Made by a program: the position numbers and the translations under genes. A stretch of 64,000 bases of DNA from Streptomyces sp. SKN60 (GTDB lineage Bacteria > Actinomycetota > Actinomycetes > Streptomycetales > Streptomycetaceae). Positions 34,530 to 42,918 of this stretch are shown one piece after another. Below the pieces are notes generated by a model. It made no database searches, had not been told where the DNA came from, and saw only the letters and a list, made by a program, of their open reading frames with translations. Within the stretch, counting starts at the first letter, position 1. The number at the start of each line of letters is the position of its first letter. The stretch lies in contig NZ_JAHTMW010000006.1 in NCBI RefSeq assembly GCF_026236535.1, positions 308,216 to 372,215 on the forward strand, written 5' to 3'.

Positions 34530-36254
34530 CTACTGCGCCATCTCGTACGCGCCGGACAGCGACTCCACGCGCTGCCAGACGCGGTCCGTGCGGGCCTGGT
34601 CGACGACCGGGCGGCGGACGGCGGTGAGGGCCCAGCTCTGCTGGGCGGCGGTCGCGGAGTCCTTGCCGTGGAGCTCGACGGCGTGGGCCGAGAAGTCGCG
34701 GACGAGGACCGCGAAGAGCTCGTCGAGGACGTCCTCGTCGAGCGCGGTGAGCGCGCCCTGCTCCAGGACCAGCTGGGCGTGCACGACGAGGGCGAAGAGC
34801 TGGCCGACGGCGAGCAGCAGGTCGAGGTCGCGGCTCTGCTCCTCGTCGGGGGCGGCCGTGGTGACGAACTCGCAGAGCGCGTCGGCCTGTTCGCGGAAGC
34901 GGGCGACGTTCGGGAGGTGCGCGTAGGTGTCGAAGGCCGGGCGCCAGTCGTGGAAGCGGACCGCGCCGAGACCGCGGGCCGGGCCCTGACGGAAGAGGAA
35001 GTCGTCGTCCGCTGCGTCGAGTCGGGTCGGCACCGGCTCGTAGGCGGCGGGGGCGAGGAGGTGGTTGCGCATGAACTTGAGGATCAGCGCGAGGTTGACG
35101 TGGACCGTGCCCTCCAGCTTCGGCAGGCCGCGGATCTCGACGGCCGCCTGGGCGAAGTAGTTGTCCTTCTCGAAGCCCTTCGCGGCGATGACGTCCCACA
35201 TCAGGTCGATGACCTTCTCGCCCTCCGTGGTCACCTTCATCTTCGTCATGGGGTTGAAGAGGAGGTAGCGGCGGTCGTCGGGTCCGGCGGTGCGGAAGTA
35301 GTCCACGGCGCGGTCGCTGAACTGCTTCATGCCGACCAACCGCACGTAGGCGTCGGTCAGTTCGCGCCGCACGTGTGGGAAGGCGGTGACCGGCCGGCCG
35401 TACAGGATCCGGTTCTGCGCGTGGGTGACGGCCTCGTACATCGCGTGCTCGCAGATGCCGATGGAGGCGGTGCACAGGTTGAACTTGCCGACGTTGACGG
35501 TGTTGAGCGCGGCGTCGAAGGCGGCGCGGCCGGTGTGCAGGACGTCCTCGGCGGCCACCGGGTAGTCCTCCAGGCGGAACTCGCTGACGAACTTGGAGGA
35601 GTCGACGACGTTCTTGACGAGGTGGTAGGAGGGGTGGCGGCTGTCGGCGGCGAAGAAGACATAGCCGTCGGGGCCCTCGACGTCGGTGCGGCGGCCGAAG
35701 ACGGAGACGAGGCCGGCGGCGTTGCCGTTGCCGATGTAGTACTTGGAGCCGGTGGCGCGGAAGCCGCCCTCGCCGTCGGGGGTGAGCAGCATGTCGGTGG
35801 AGTAGATGTCGGCGCCGTGCGTCTTCTCCGACAGACCGAAGGCGAACACCTCGCCCTGGCGCAGGAGTTCGGCGGCCCGCTCGCGCGCGGCGGTGTTGTC
35901 GCTCTGCCAGACCGGGCCGAGGCCGAGGATGGTGACCTGCCAGGCGTACCAGTAGTCGAGGCCGTAGAAGCCGAGGATCTCGTTGAGGGCGGCGATCCGG
36001 GCGGTGTCCCAGCGCTTGTCGGTCTCGCCCTCGCCGGCGGCGGAGGCCGGGGTGAGGAAGGTGGCGAAGAGGTTCTCCTTGGCGGCGAAGGCGAGGAAGT
36101 CGCCGAGCCAGGCGCGGGTGCGGTAGTCCTCGATCAGCTGCCGCTTGCCGCGCTCCTCGAACCAGTCGACGGTGGCGCGCAGCAGCCGGCGCGTCTCCGG
36201 GTCGAAGTGCGCGGGGTCGTAGGTGCGCGGGTTGAAGAGGAGCGGGTCGGCCAT
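34530..36254 (-). CDS. Acyl-CoA dehydrogenase family flavoprotein
   Basis: 574 residues, longer than classical about 380-residue enzymes and matching the ACAD subfamily with a C-terminal extension. Landmarks: FAFGLSEKTHGADIYSTDMLL (FAD/substrate loop), ATGSKYYIGNGNAAGLVSVFGR, CTASIGICEHAMYEAVTHAQNRILYG, and VIAAKGFEKDNYFAQAAVEIRGLPKLEGTVHVN in separate segments. It oxidises an acyl-CoA to the enoyl-CoA using FAD; the substrate is unknown. It lies 38 bases downstream of the PadR regulator gene on the same strand, so it is probably co-transcribed with, and repressed by, PadR. Confidence 0.9.
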   Translation of the reverse strand: MADPLLFNPRTYDPAHFDPETRRLLRATVDWFEERGKRQLIEDYRTRAWLGDFLAFAAKENLFATFLTPASAAGEGETDKRWDTARIAALNEILGFYGLDYWYAWQVTILGLGPVWQSDNTAARERAAELLRQGEVFAFGLSEKTHGADIYSTDMLLTPDGEGGFRATGSKYYIGNGNAAGLVSVFGRRTDVEGPDGYVFFAADSRHPSYHLVKNVVDSSKFVSEFRLEDYPVAAEDVLHTGRAAFDAALNTVNVGKFNLCTASIGICEHAMYEAVTHAQNRILYGRPVTAFPHVRRELTDAYVRLVGMKQFSDRAVDYFRTAGPDDRRYLLFNPMTKMKVTTEGEKVIDLMWDVIAAKGFEKDNYFAQAAVEIRGLPKLEGTVHVNLALILKFMRNHLLAPAAYEPVPTRLDAADDDFLFRQGPARGLGAVRFHDWRPAFDTYAHLPNVARFREQADALCEFVTTAAPDEEQSRDLDLLLAVGQLFALVVHAQLVLEQGALTALDEDVLDELFAVLVRDFSAHAVELHGKDSATAAQQSWALTAVRRPVVDQARTDRVWQRVESLSGAYEMAQ

Positions 36255-36292
36255 GGAGGGTGCCGCCTTTCGGTGAGGATGGTGGGGGGGGT

Positions 36293-36901
36293 TCAGCGCT
36301 CGGCGTTGAACCGGTGGAGGGTGGCGAGCACGTCGTCGAGCCAGGCGATCATCATGCGTTCGTACGCGATGCCGCCGCGCAGCACGACGTGCTGCAGCTC
36401 GCGCTCGGCGTCGGCGGGCCCGTAGGAGTGGTCGCCGGGGTCGGAGGAGCCGCCGTGGGGGCCGTCCGATCCGCCGTCGGGGCCGGTGCCGAAGTCCCGG
36501 GTCTCACCGGCGAGGTAGTGGGCGAGCCGGTCCCGGTGGGCCTGCCGGTGCCGTTCCACCTCGTGGATCAGGCCGGCCGGGTCGTCGAAGGCGGCGCCCC
36601 GGATCTTCACGGCCAGGTCGTGGCGGACGGACTCGGGCTCGATGGGGTCGTGCAGCCAGGAGGAGAGCGCGGCCCGGCCGAGGTCGGCCACCGAGTACTC
36701 GCGCTTGTCCGGCCGGCCCTGCTGCGGGACGTCCCGGGCGGCGACCCAGCCGTCGTTCTCCATGCGCTTGAGCACGCGGTAGATCTGCTGGTGGGTGGCG
36801 GTCCAGAAGTAGCCGATGGACCGCTCGAAGCGCCGGGCCAGCTCGTATCCGGAGCCCGGTTGCTCAAGGAGCGAGACGAGGATCGCGTGTTCGAGCGCCA
36901 T
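36293..36901 (-). CDS. PadR-family transcriptional repressor
   Basis: 202 residues from MALEHAILVSLLEQPGSGYELARRF. N-terminal winged helix (FWTATHQQIYRVLKRMENDGWV; DKREYSVADLGRAALSSWL) and C-terminal PadR dimer helix domain (IRGAAFDDPAGLIHEVERHR). A Gly/Asp/Ser-rich loop of about 25 residues (GTGPDGGSDGPHGG) interrupts the C-terminal domain. A near-perfect palindrome lies 10 bases upstream of the ATG, so autoregulation is likely. First gene of a two-gene unit with the acyl-CoA dehydrogenase. Confidence 0.92.
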   Translation of the reverse strand: MALEHAILVSLLEQPGSGYELARRFERSIGYFWTATHQQIYRVLKRMENDGWVAARDVPQQGRPDKREYSVADLGRAALSSWLHDPIEPESVRHDLAVKIRGAAFDDPAGLIHEVERHRQAHRDRLAHYLAGETRDFGTGPDGGSDGPHGGSSDPGDHSYGPADAERELQHVVLRGGIAYERMMIAWLDDVLATLHRFNAER

Positions 36902-37229
36902 GCCGCCGATCTTGCTATGCAACGAGTTGCATAGCAAGGCGGGCGCCGCCGGTGAGACACGGCTCACCCCGCGCGGGGCGGTCCGGGCATCCCCGGCAAT
37001 TCACCTCCCGTCGGTCCCGGATCCGGGCGCCCTCGCCCCGACCCCTTGTCGTCCGGCGGGCGCCTGTGCTCCAATCCGTGACGAACACCTACGGACCGGG
37101 ATGCTCGTCAGTCCCGGGGCGGTCCAGGGCGCGAGGGCCGGACGGCGGGGAGCGCGGGCGGTTTCGGCCCGGCGCTGGACGCCGGGCGTACGGGGACAAC
37201 CCATCCACGTACCCGCAGGAGCGATCGCC
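36902..37229. promoter_or_regulatory. Divergent intergenic region between PadR and urate oxidase genes
   Basis: 328 bases without a supportable gene. The left end holds the PadR palindrome and should carry the leftward promoter. The right end carries the urate oxidase ribosome site (aggag, 37217-37221). The rightward promoter must lie between, but I cannot single out convincing -35/-10 hexamers. PadR control of both directions is possible only if the palindrome also reaches the rightward promoter. Confidence 0.4.
36911..36938. promoter_or_regulatory. Palindromic operator, probable PadR binding site
   Basis: Left arm cttgctatgcaac (36911-36923) and right arm gttgcatagcaag (36926-36938) are perfect 13-bp inverted copies separated by two bases. 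This AT-richer 28-bp element lies just upstream of the padR start and carries the ATGCAAC...GTTGCAT core typical of PadR operators. At this position it would cover the promoter or transcript start. Confidence 0.85.
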
Positions 37230-38150
37230 ATGAGCAAGCACGTCCTGGCCCAGAACCAGTACGGCAAGGCCGAGAACCGCATCGTCAAGATCACCCGTCA
37301 GGGCAACGAGGGCGCCTGGCACGAGATCCGCGACCTGAACGTCTCCGTCGCCCTGCGCGGCGAGTTCCGCCAGGTGCACCTGACCGGCGACAACGCCAAC
37401 TGTCTGCCGACGGACACCACCAAGAACACGGTCTACGCCTTCGCCAAGGAGCACGGCATCGCCTCCCCCGAGGCGTTCGCGATCCTCCTCGCCAAGCACT
37501 TCGTGCACTCGCAGGCCGTGATCCACGAGGCGCAGATCCGCGTCGAGGAGTACGCCTGGGACCGGATCTCCGTGCCCACCCGCGCCGAGCAGCACTCCTT
37601 CGTCCGCAAGGGCCAGGAGGTCCGCACCGCCCAGGTCACCTACAGCGGCCAGACCGGTCAGCTGCAGGTCATCTCCGGTCTGAAGGACCTCACCGTCATG
37701 AACTCGACCAACTCCGAGTTCCACGGCTTCATCAAGGACAGGTACACGACCCTCCAGGAGGCCTACGACCGTATCCTGGCCACCAAGGTCACGGCCCGCT
37801 GGGCGCACTCCGCGCTCGCCGCCGGCGCCGAGGACTTCGACTGGGACCGCTCGTACAAGTCCGTGCGCCGTCACATGCTGGAGGCTTTCGCGGAGACCTA
37901 CAGCTACTCCCTGCAGCAGACCCTCAACGCGATGGCCGAGCGGGTCCTCGACAACTGCCAGAGCGTCAACGAGGTGCGGCTCAACCTGCCGAACAAGCAC
38001 CACTTCCTCGTGGACCTGGAGCCGTTCGGCCTGAAGAACGACAACGAGGTGTACTACGCCGCCGACCGGATGTACGGCCTGATCGAGGGCACCATCCACC
38101 GTGACGGCGTCCAGCCGGTGATCGCCACCAGCGACTGGATCACCGCCTGA
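37230..38150 (+). CDS. pucL: Factor-independent urate hydroxylase (urate oxidase)
   Basis: 306 residues from MSKHVLAQNQYGKAENRIVKI. Typical uricase with two T-fold halves. Visible landmarks are the catalytic Lys region (QYGKAENRIVK), the Thr region LPTDTTKNTVYAFAKEHG, and the second-half NEVRLNLPNKHHFLVDLEPFGL. It oxidises urate to 5-hydroxyisourate in purine breakdown without a cofactor. Start chosen for AGGAG at 37217-37221. The usual partners (OHCU decarboxylase, HIU hydrolase) are not adjacent; a strong terminator follows, so it is monocistronic here. Confidence 0.96.
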   Translation: MSKHVLAQNQYGKAENRIVKITRQGNEGAWHEIRDLNVSVALRGEFRQVHLTGDNANCLPTDTTKNTVYAFAKEHGIASPEAFAILLAKHFVHSQAVIHEAQIRVEEYAWDRISVPTRAEQHSFVRKGQEVRTAQVTYSGQTGQLQVISGLKDLTVMNSTNSEFHGFIKDRYTTLQEAYDRILATKVTARWAHSALAAGAEDFDWDRSYKSVRRHMLEAFAETYSYSLQQTLNAMAERVLDNCQSVNEVRLNLPNKHHFLVDLEPFGLKNDNEVYYAADRMYGLIEGTIHRDGVQPVIATSDWITA

Positions 38151-38180
38151 CCCGATCCGGGCCGGCCACGGACCCGACGA

Positions 38181-38222
38181 CACCGGACCGCCCCGGGCGC
38201 GCTCGCCCGGGGTGGTCCGGTG
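38181..38222. terminator. Bidirectional hairpin terminator
   Basis: 19-bp arms (38181-38199 and 38204-38222) around a 4-base loop, with one G-U pair as the only deviation in the plus-strand transcript. Lies between the converging urate oxidase and TOPRIM genes, 30 and 13 bases from their stops. Confidence 0.75.
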
Positions 38223-38235
38223 CGGTCCCGTGCGG

Positions 38236-38859
38236 TCAGACCGTGGACAGCAGTGCGGCCAGGGGCTCCGGGACGGCGTCCGGGGGCAGCGCCTCGGTGA
38301 GGACACGGCCGTAGCGGATCTTGCGGCCCTTCTTCGTGCCGAGGAAGCGGCGCAGTTGCTGCCGCGGGGTGCGGGCGCGCTGCTCGGGCTGGCGGAGGAA
38401 GGTGCTCAGCGGACGGTCGTCGCCCTCGGCGCGGACCAGTTCGGCGACCCGGTCCGGGCCGAGGGCGCGAATGAGTTCGTCCTCCAGGTCGGCAGCGCAG
38501 ACGAAGAAGGCGTGGTCCTCCTCGGCGAGCCCGGCGCGGGTCCAGCCGCGGGCGTAGTAGTCGCGCTCGCGCTCGTCGCACAGACCGGTGAGGCGCAGGC
38601 CGAGGCCCGGCGGGCCGAGCAGCCGGGCGTAGCGGGCGATGTTCATCGCGCCGCCCATGGACAGGACGCAGACGCCCTCGGCCGCCAGGTCACGTCCCCG
38701 GGCGGCGGCCAGGGCCTCGACGGCGGCCACGTCGCTCAGTCCTTCGAGCAGGACCACGGTCCGTACGGGCAGCAGCTCGGCGAGCTCCCGTGCGGGGTCG
38801 CCGGGGCCGCCCGCCGCCCACGCGGTGACCGCTTCCCGGAACGCCCCCATGTCAGCCAT
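38236..38859 (-). CDS. Stand-alone TOPRIM (OLD-like) nuclease/nucleotidyl transferase domain protein
   Basis: 207 residues. TOPRIM elements in order: RTVVLLEGLSDVAAVEALAAA (conserved Glu), VCVLSMGGAMNIARYARLLG, and GLCDERERDYYARG (Asp-x-Glu-like acidic motif). These match the TOPRIM half of OLD/ATP-dependent endonucleases, but no ABC/SMC-type ATPase domain is encoded in or beside this gene. Either the partner ATPase is elsewhere or it acts alone. An alternative start at Met4 (38850) is equally plausible. Converges with urate oxidase across a strong hairpin. Confidence 0.82.
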   Translation of the reverse strand: MADMGAFREAVTAWAAGGPGDPARELAELLPVRTVVLLEGLSDVAAVEALAAARGRDLAAEGVCVLSMGGAMNIARYARLLGPPGLGLRLTGLCDERERDYYARGWTRAGLAEEDHAFFVCAADLEDELIRALGPDRVAELVRAEGDDRPLSTFLRQPEQRARTPRQQLRRFLGTKKGRKIRYGRVLTEALPPDAVPEPLAALLSTV

Positions 38860-38933
38860 GGGTCGAGTGTCCGGCCCCGCCGCCGTTCACGCCACGCATT
38901 TTCGCGGTGGCCGCGGCCGGCGGCCGGCGCCGC

Positions 38934-39233
38934 TCAGGGCGTGCGGTGGGACGCCAGGCAGAGCCTGAGCCGGGTGAGGTCCTCGGCCTCGACGAAGACC
39001 CGCTGCCCCCAGTGCGCGGTGAGGCGTTCGGCCACGTCGACCAGACGGCGCCGGTCCTCCGGCGTGTACGCGGGGTGGCGCGCCCAGCCGCGGTCCGCGA
39101 TCTCGTTGCCCAGCTCGGTGAAGAGCAGCCCGCGGTAGCGCCGTTCCTCGTCCGCCGTCAGCGGCGTCGCGGCCGCATCGTCCTCGCCCGCGCCCTCGCC
39201 GGGAAGCACCCGTACGTTGTAGAGCTCCCGCAC
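38934..39233 (-). CDS. Hypothetical protein, about 99 aa
   Basis: Unrecognised. The preferred GTG start at 39231-39233 has GGAG 5 bases upstream and gives VRELYNVRVLPGEGAGEDDAAATPL. The frame stays open to 39395, so a longer N-terminus is possible. The C-terminal part (ERRYRGLLFTELGNEIADRGWARHPAYTPEDRRRLVDVAERLTAHWGQRVFVEAEDL, in parts) looks helical and soluble, with good Streptomyces codon usage. It lies 75 bases downstream of the TOPRIM gene start, transcribed in the same direction. Confidence 0.5.
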   Translation of the reverse strand: MRELYNVRVLPGEGAGEDDAAATPLTADEERRYRGLLFTELGNEIADRGWARHPAYTPEDRRRLVDVAERLTAHWGQRVFVEAEDLTRLRLCLASHRTP

Positions 39234-39526
39234 CACCGCTCCGCCACCGCCTTCCGTCCGTGCCGCCGGCGTATCCGGCGCACCCGGCGGCAGGAGGACG
39301 TTAGCGCGACGGCAGTGGAACGTGAGTACGAGCTGCGAGGCTGGCGCGGTCACCGTGGCCGACGCGTCGCCACGGACCGGCAGACCACGCACCACGGGGG
39401 GCTCACGTCACATGCCACCGGCCGCGGGGACACGGTACGTACGGCCGCTCGACCAGCGGCTCGACCCCGTGCCCCGACGGCCCGCGCACGGACGGGTCGA
39501 GCCGAGCGAGAGAGCAGGTAGGGGAA

Positions 39527-40204
39527 ATGCTCACCACACGCGTGACGGTCACCGTCCACGCATCCGATCCGCTCAGCAGGGCCGGGCTGATCAGTCATCT
39601 GCGGCACCAGCCGACGATCGACGTGATGGCCGGCCGCGAAGGCCACGGCGGCGGCGGGGCGCCGCGGGGGACGGCGGACGCGCCGGCGGTCGCCGTCATG
39701 CTCGCCGACCGGATCGACGAACCGACCACCGCCGAGCTGCGCCGGCTGCTGCGCGCCGGCAGTGACCAGCGGGTCGTGCTGGTCGCCCGGGAGTTGCGCG
39801 AGCCGGATCTGCTCACGGTCGTCGAATACGGGGTGCGGGCCATCATCTGGCGCCATCAGGCCACCGAGGAGCGCCTGTTGAGCGCCGTCCACAGCGCGGC
39901 CCGCGGCGAGGGGGAACTGCCGCCGGACCTGGTGAGCCGGCTCCTCGACCAGGTCGGGCGGCTGCAGCGGGCCACGGCCGCCGGCACCGGCCCGGGCGGC
40001 ACCGTGCCGCTCTTCGGCATGGCACCGCGCGAGGTCGACGTGCTGCGGCTGCTCGCGGAGGGCTTCGAGACCCGGCAGATCAGCGAGAAGCTCGCCTACT
40101 CGGAACGCACCGTCAAGAACATCCTGCACGCGCTGATGACCCGGCTCCAACTCACCAACAGGGCGCATGCCGTCGCGTACGCGCTCCGCGAGGGCTACAT
40201 CTGA
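39527..40204 (+). CDS. LuxR-family regulator with degenerate receiver, first gene of CIS locus
   Basis: 225 residues. The C-terminal LuxR/NarL HTH (about 160-222) reads MAPREVDVLRLLAEGFETRQISEKLAYSERTVKNILHALMTRL in parts and is complete. The N-terminal half has receiver-like layout (VTVHASDPLSRAGLISHL; RVVLVARELREPDLLTVVEYGVRAIIWR), but the phosphoacceptor Asp after strand 3 is missing: that region reads AVAVMLADRIDEPT. It is therefore a pseudo-receiver not obviously controlled by a kinase. The stop overlaps the next start (TGATG), placing it in one operon with the tail terminator and ATPase, so it is the likely local regulator of the injection system. Confidence 0.9.
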   Translation: MLTTRVTVTVHASDPLSRAGLISHLRHQPTIDVMAGREGHGGGGAPRGTADAPAVAVMLADRIDEPTTAELRRLLRAGSDQRVVLVARELREPDLLTVVEYGVRAIIWRHQATEERLLSAVHSAARGEGELPPDLVSRLLDQVGRLQRATAAGTGPGGTVPLFGMAPREVDVLRLLAEGFETRQISEKLAYSERTVKNILHALMTRLQLTNRAHAVAYALREGYI

Positions 40205-40842
40205 TGATCCATGAAATCGACGCGTCGCTGCGTCTGCTGCTCGCGCCGGCCGTCACCGGCGACATCGCCTTCGAGGCGCCGACCCGCGACTGGGCGGCCC
40301 GGCGCAACGCGCCCACCCTCAACGCGTACCTCTACGACATCCGCGAGGACGTCGCCCGCCGCGAACGCGGCCCCGTCGCCGAGCGCGACGCCCAGGGCGT
40401 CGTCACCCGCCGCCGCCAGCCGCCGCGCTGGTTCCGTCTCTCGTACCTGGTGACGGCCTGGACCGCCCGCCCGGAGGACGAACACCGGCTGCTCTCCGGC
40501 GCGTTGGCGCTCCTGCTCCCGCACGAGGTCCTGTCCGGCGACGCCGTCCCGGAGTCGGTCCGGGCCATCACCCCGACCCTGCCGCTCACGGTCGCGGTGC
40601 CGCCCGGCGATTCGCGCTCCCTCGCCGAGATCTGGTCCGCGCTCGGCGGCGAGCTGAAACCCTCCCTCGACGTCGTGATCACCACCCCCTTCCCGGTCAC
40701 CCCGGTGTACGGCGCGGCCCCGCCCGTCACCGAGGGCGCCGAGGTCGTGGTCCGCGGCCTCGACGGCGTCCCGAACGACTCGTCCCCACGGATGCTGCGC
40801 CGCCCGGGCGGCGGCATCGCGGCACGCGGGGGCCGGGCATGA
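40204..40842 (+). CDS. DUF4255 protein, CIS tail terminator/cap (Afp16-like)
   Basis: 212 residues. DUF4255 hallmarks: MIHEIDASLRLLL at the start, RRNAPTLNAYLYDIREDVARR, and WFRLSYLVTAWTARPEDEHRLLSGALALLLPHEVL. In Afp/PVC-type particles this family caps the distal end of the sheath and tube. The C-terminal third (VVVRGLDGVPNDSSPRMLRRPGGG) may be flexible. It overlaps the regulator by one base at the start (TGATG) and the ATPase by ATGA at the end. Confidence 0.88.
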   Translation: MIHEIDASLRLLLAPAVTGDIAFEAPTRDWAARRNAPTLNAYLYDIREDVARRERGPVAERDAQGVVTRRRQPPRWFRLSYLVTAWTARPEDEHRLLSGALALLLPHEVLSGDAVPESVRAITPTLPLTVAVPPGDSRSLAEIWSALGGELKPSLDVVITTPFPVTPVYGAAPPVTEGAEVVVRGLDGVPNDSSPRMLRRPGGGIAARGGRA

Positions 40843-42845
40843 GCGACGACCTGCTGCACCTGATCGCCGCTCTGCGCACCCGGGTCGCCGCCCTGGTGGC
40901 CACCCGCAGCGCCGACGACCCGACGGCGGGTGATCCGCTGCGCGGCCTGTACGTGACCGGGGAGACGGCGCTGCGGATCGCGACGGCGACACCGGGCACG
41001 GCCGGGCCGGTGCCCGCCGGCCATGAGGGCGGTACGGGGCGGCTGGCCGCGCTCGGGCGCGCGTTCGGGCTGTCAGGGCTCGATGTGCAGGTGCTTCTCG
41101 CAGCGGTTGCGCCCGAGGTGGACCGGGGGTTCGAGGCGCTGTACGGGTACCTCAACGACGATGTCGGGCGGCGTCGCGCCACGGTGGGGCTGGCGCTCGA
41201 CCTGGCCGGGACCGGTCCGACCGACGCGGGCGCTCGGGACCGCTTCCACCCGGCCGCGCCGCTGCGCGCGGGCGGGCTGCTTCAGGTCGACGACGAGGAC
41301 GAGGGCCGGCCGCTGCCCGGGCGGGCGTTGCGGGTGCCGGAGCGGGTGGTCGCCCATCTGCTCGGCGACGACAGCCGGCTGGACGCCCGACTGGCGGGCG
41401 CGGGGGTGGAGTTGCTGCCGCCCGCCGGTGCGGACGCCGGGCCGGCCGTCGGAGAGGTCGCCGCGCGGATCGCGGCGGCCGGTCCCGTGACCGTGCATCT
41501 GCGGGAGCGGGTGCCCGGGGTTGCGACGGACGCCGTGGTGACCGCGCTGCGGGCGGCCGGGCGGCCGGTGCTGCGGTACCGGCCGGAGGGCGTGGACACG
41601 GAGGCGGCCCGGGTGCTGCTCCGGGAGGCCCGGCTGCGGGGCGCCGCGGTGGTCGTCGAGCCGCTGCCGCCGGAGCCCGGCCCGCTGGTGCGGGCGCTGG
41701 CGGCGGGCGGGGCGACGGTGGTCCTGGCCGGGGCCGAGGCGCCGGATCCGACGTGGGTGCCGGCGGCGGCGCTGGTGGCCCTGGAGGCGCCGGGGGCAGC
41801 CGAGGCCTCCTCCGTCGAGCTGTGGCGCCACGCGCTGGGCGGCGAACCCGGCTCCGGCCGGGGCGACTTCGACCTGGCCGAGGCGGTCGCGCCGTACCGC
41901 CTCGGCGGGGAGCAGATCCGGCGCGCGGCGAGCGCGGCCCGCGCCCTGGCGGCGTTCGAGGGCGGCGCGCTCACCCGGGCCCACGTCCAGCGGGGCGCGC
42001 GGCTCGTGTCGGCGCCGCTGCTCGACAGCCGGGCCCGTCGGGTGCGGCCCGCGGTGGGGTTCGCGGACATCGTGCTGCCGGAGGAGCCGCTGGACCTGCT
42101 GCGCGAGCTGACCGGGCGGGCCCGGCACCGGGACCGGGTGCTCGGCGAGTGGCGGCTGCGCACCGGCGGCGGGCGCGGGCGCGGTGTCGTCGCGCTGTTC
42201 GCCGGCGAGTCGGGCACCGGAAAGACGCTGGGCGCGGAGGTCGTCGCGGGCGAACTCGGCCTGGATCTCTATGTGGTGGACCTGTCGTCGGTGGTCGACA
42301 AGTACGTGGGCGAGACCGAGAAGAACCTGGAGCGGATCTTCGCCGAGGTCGACCGCACGGACTGCGTGCTGCTCTTCGACGAGGCGGACGCCGTCTTCGG
42401 CAAGCGGTCGGAGGTGCGCAGTTCGCACGACCGGTACGCGAACCTGGAGAGCGCCTATCTGCTGCAGCGCCTGGAGGCCTTCGACGGGATCGCGGTGCTC
42501 ACCACCAACCTCCGCGCCAACATCGACGAGGCCTTCACCCGCCGGCTCGACCTCGTGGTCGACTTCCCGTTCCCGGACGCCGAGCAGCGGGTCGCGCTCT
42601 GGCACTCCTGCCTCGCGGGCGTGCCGCGCGCGGAGGGCCTGGCGGAGGAGATCCTGGGCTGTGCCAAGGAGTTCGAGCTCGCGGGCGGCGCGATCCGCTC
42701 GGCCGCGGTGACCGCCGGCTATCTCGCGGCGGCCCGGGGTTCCGGCGCGGTGGTGACGGGCGAGGACCTGCGGGCCGGGGCGCGTCGCGAGTACCGGAAG
42801 GCGGGGCGGCTCGTCGCGGACACGGCGGCGCCCTGGTCCCCGTAA
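40839..42845 (+). CDS. AAA+ ATPase of the contractile injection system (Afp15-like)
   Basis: 668 residues. The N-terminal about 400 residues form a winged-helix/cap region (FGLSGLDVQVLLAAVAPEVDRGFEALYGYLNDD). The C-terminal AAA+ module has Walker A GESGTGKT (456-463), Walker B CVLLFDEADAVFG (near 509), sensor 1 VLTTNLRANID and Arg fingers in EAFTRRLDLVV. The same family occurs in nearly all eCIS loci and is thought to help assembly. It is the last gene of the regulator-terminator-ATPase operon, before a strong bidirectional hairpin. Confidence 0.92.
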   Translation: MSDDLLHLIAALRTRVAALVATRSADDPTAGDPLRGLYVTGETALRIATATPGTAGPVPAGHEGGTGRLAALGRAFGLSGLDVQVLLAAVAPEVDRGFEALYGYLNDDVGRRRATVGLALDLAGTGPTDAGARDRFHPAAPLRAGGLLQVDDEDEGRPLPGRALRVPERVVAHLLGDDSRLDARLAGAGVELLPPAGADAGPAVGEVAARIAAAGPVTVHLRERVPGVATDAVVTALRAAGRPVLRYRPEGVDTEAARVLLREARLRGAAVVVEPLPPEPGPLVRALAAGGATVVLAGAEAPDPTWVPAAALVALEAPGAAEASSVELWRHALGGEPGSGRGDFDLAEAVAPYRLGGEQIRRAASAARALAAFEGGALTRAHVQRGARLVSAPLLDSRARRVRPAVGFADIVLPEEPLDLLRELTGRARHRDRVLGEWRLRTGGGRGRGVVALFAGESGTGKTLGAEVVAGELGLDLYVVDLSSVVDKYVGETEKNLERIFAEVDRTDCVLLFDEADAVFGKRSEVRSSHDRYANLESAYLLQRLEAFDGIAVLTTNLRANIDEAFTRRLDLVVDFPFPDAEQRVALWHSCLAGVPRAEGLAEEILGCAKEFELAGGAIRSAAVTAGYLAAARGSGAVVTGEDLRAGARREYRKAGRLVADTAAPWSP

Positions 42846-42867
42846 CGTAGCCTCGAAGCGATACGAG

Positions 42868-42901
42868 TCGGGGGGCGGTCCGCGTACGGACCGCCCCCCG
42901 A
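42868..42901. terminator. Bidirectional hairpin terminator
   Basis: Perfect 14-bp arms (tcggggggcggtcc, 42868-42881; ggaccgccccccga, 42888-42901) around a 6-base loop, between the ATPase (+) and the convergent membrane protein (-). Should stop both transcripts. Confidence 0.85.
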
Positions 42902-42918
42902 TCTGCTTTCCGCCGCCG

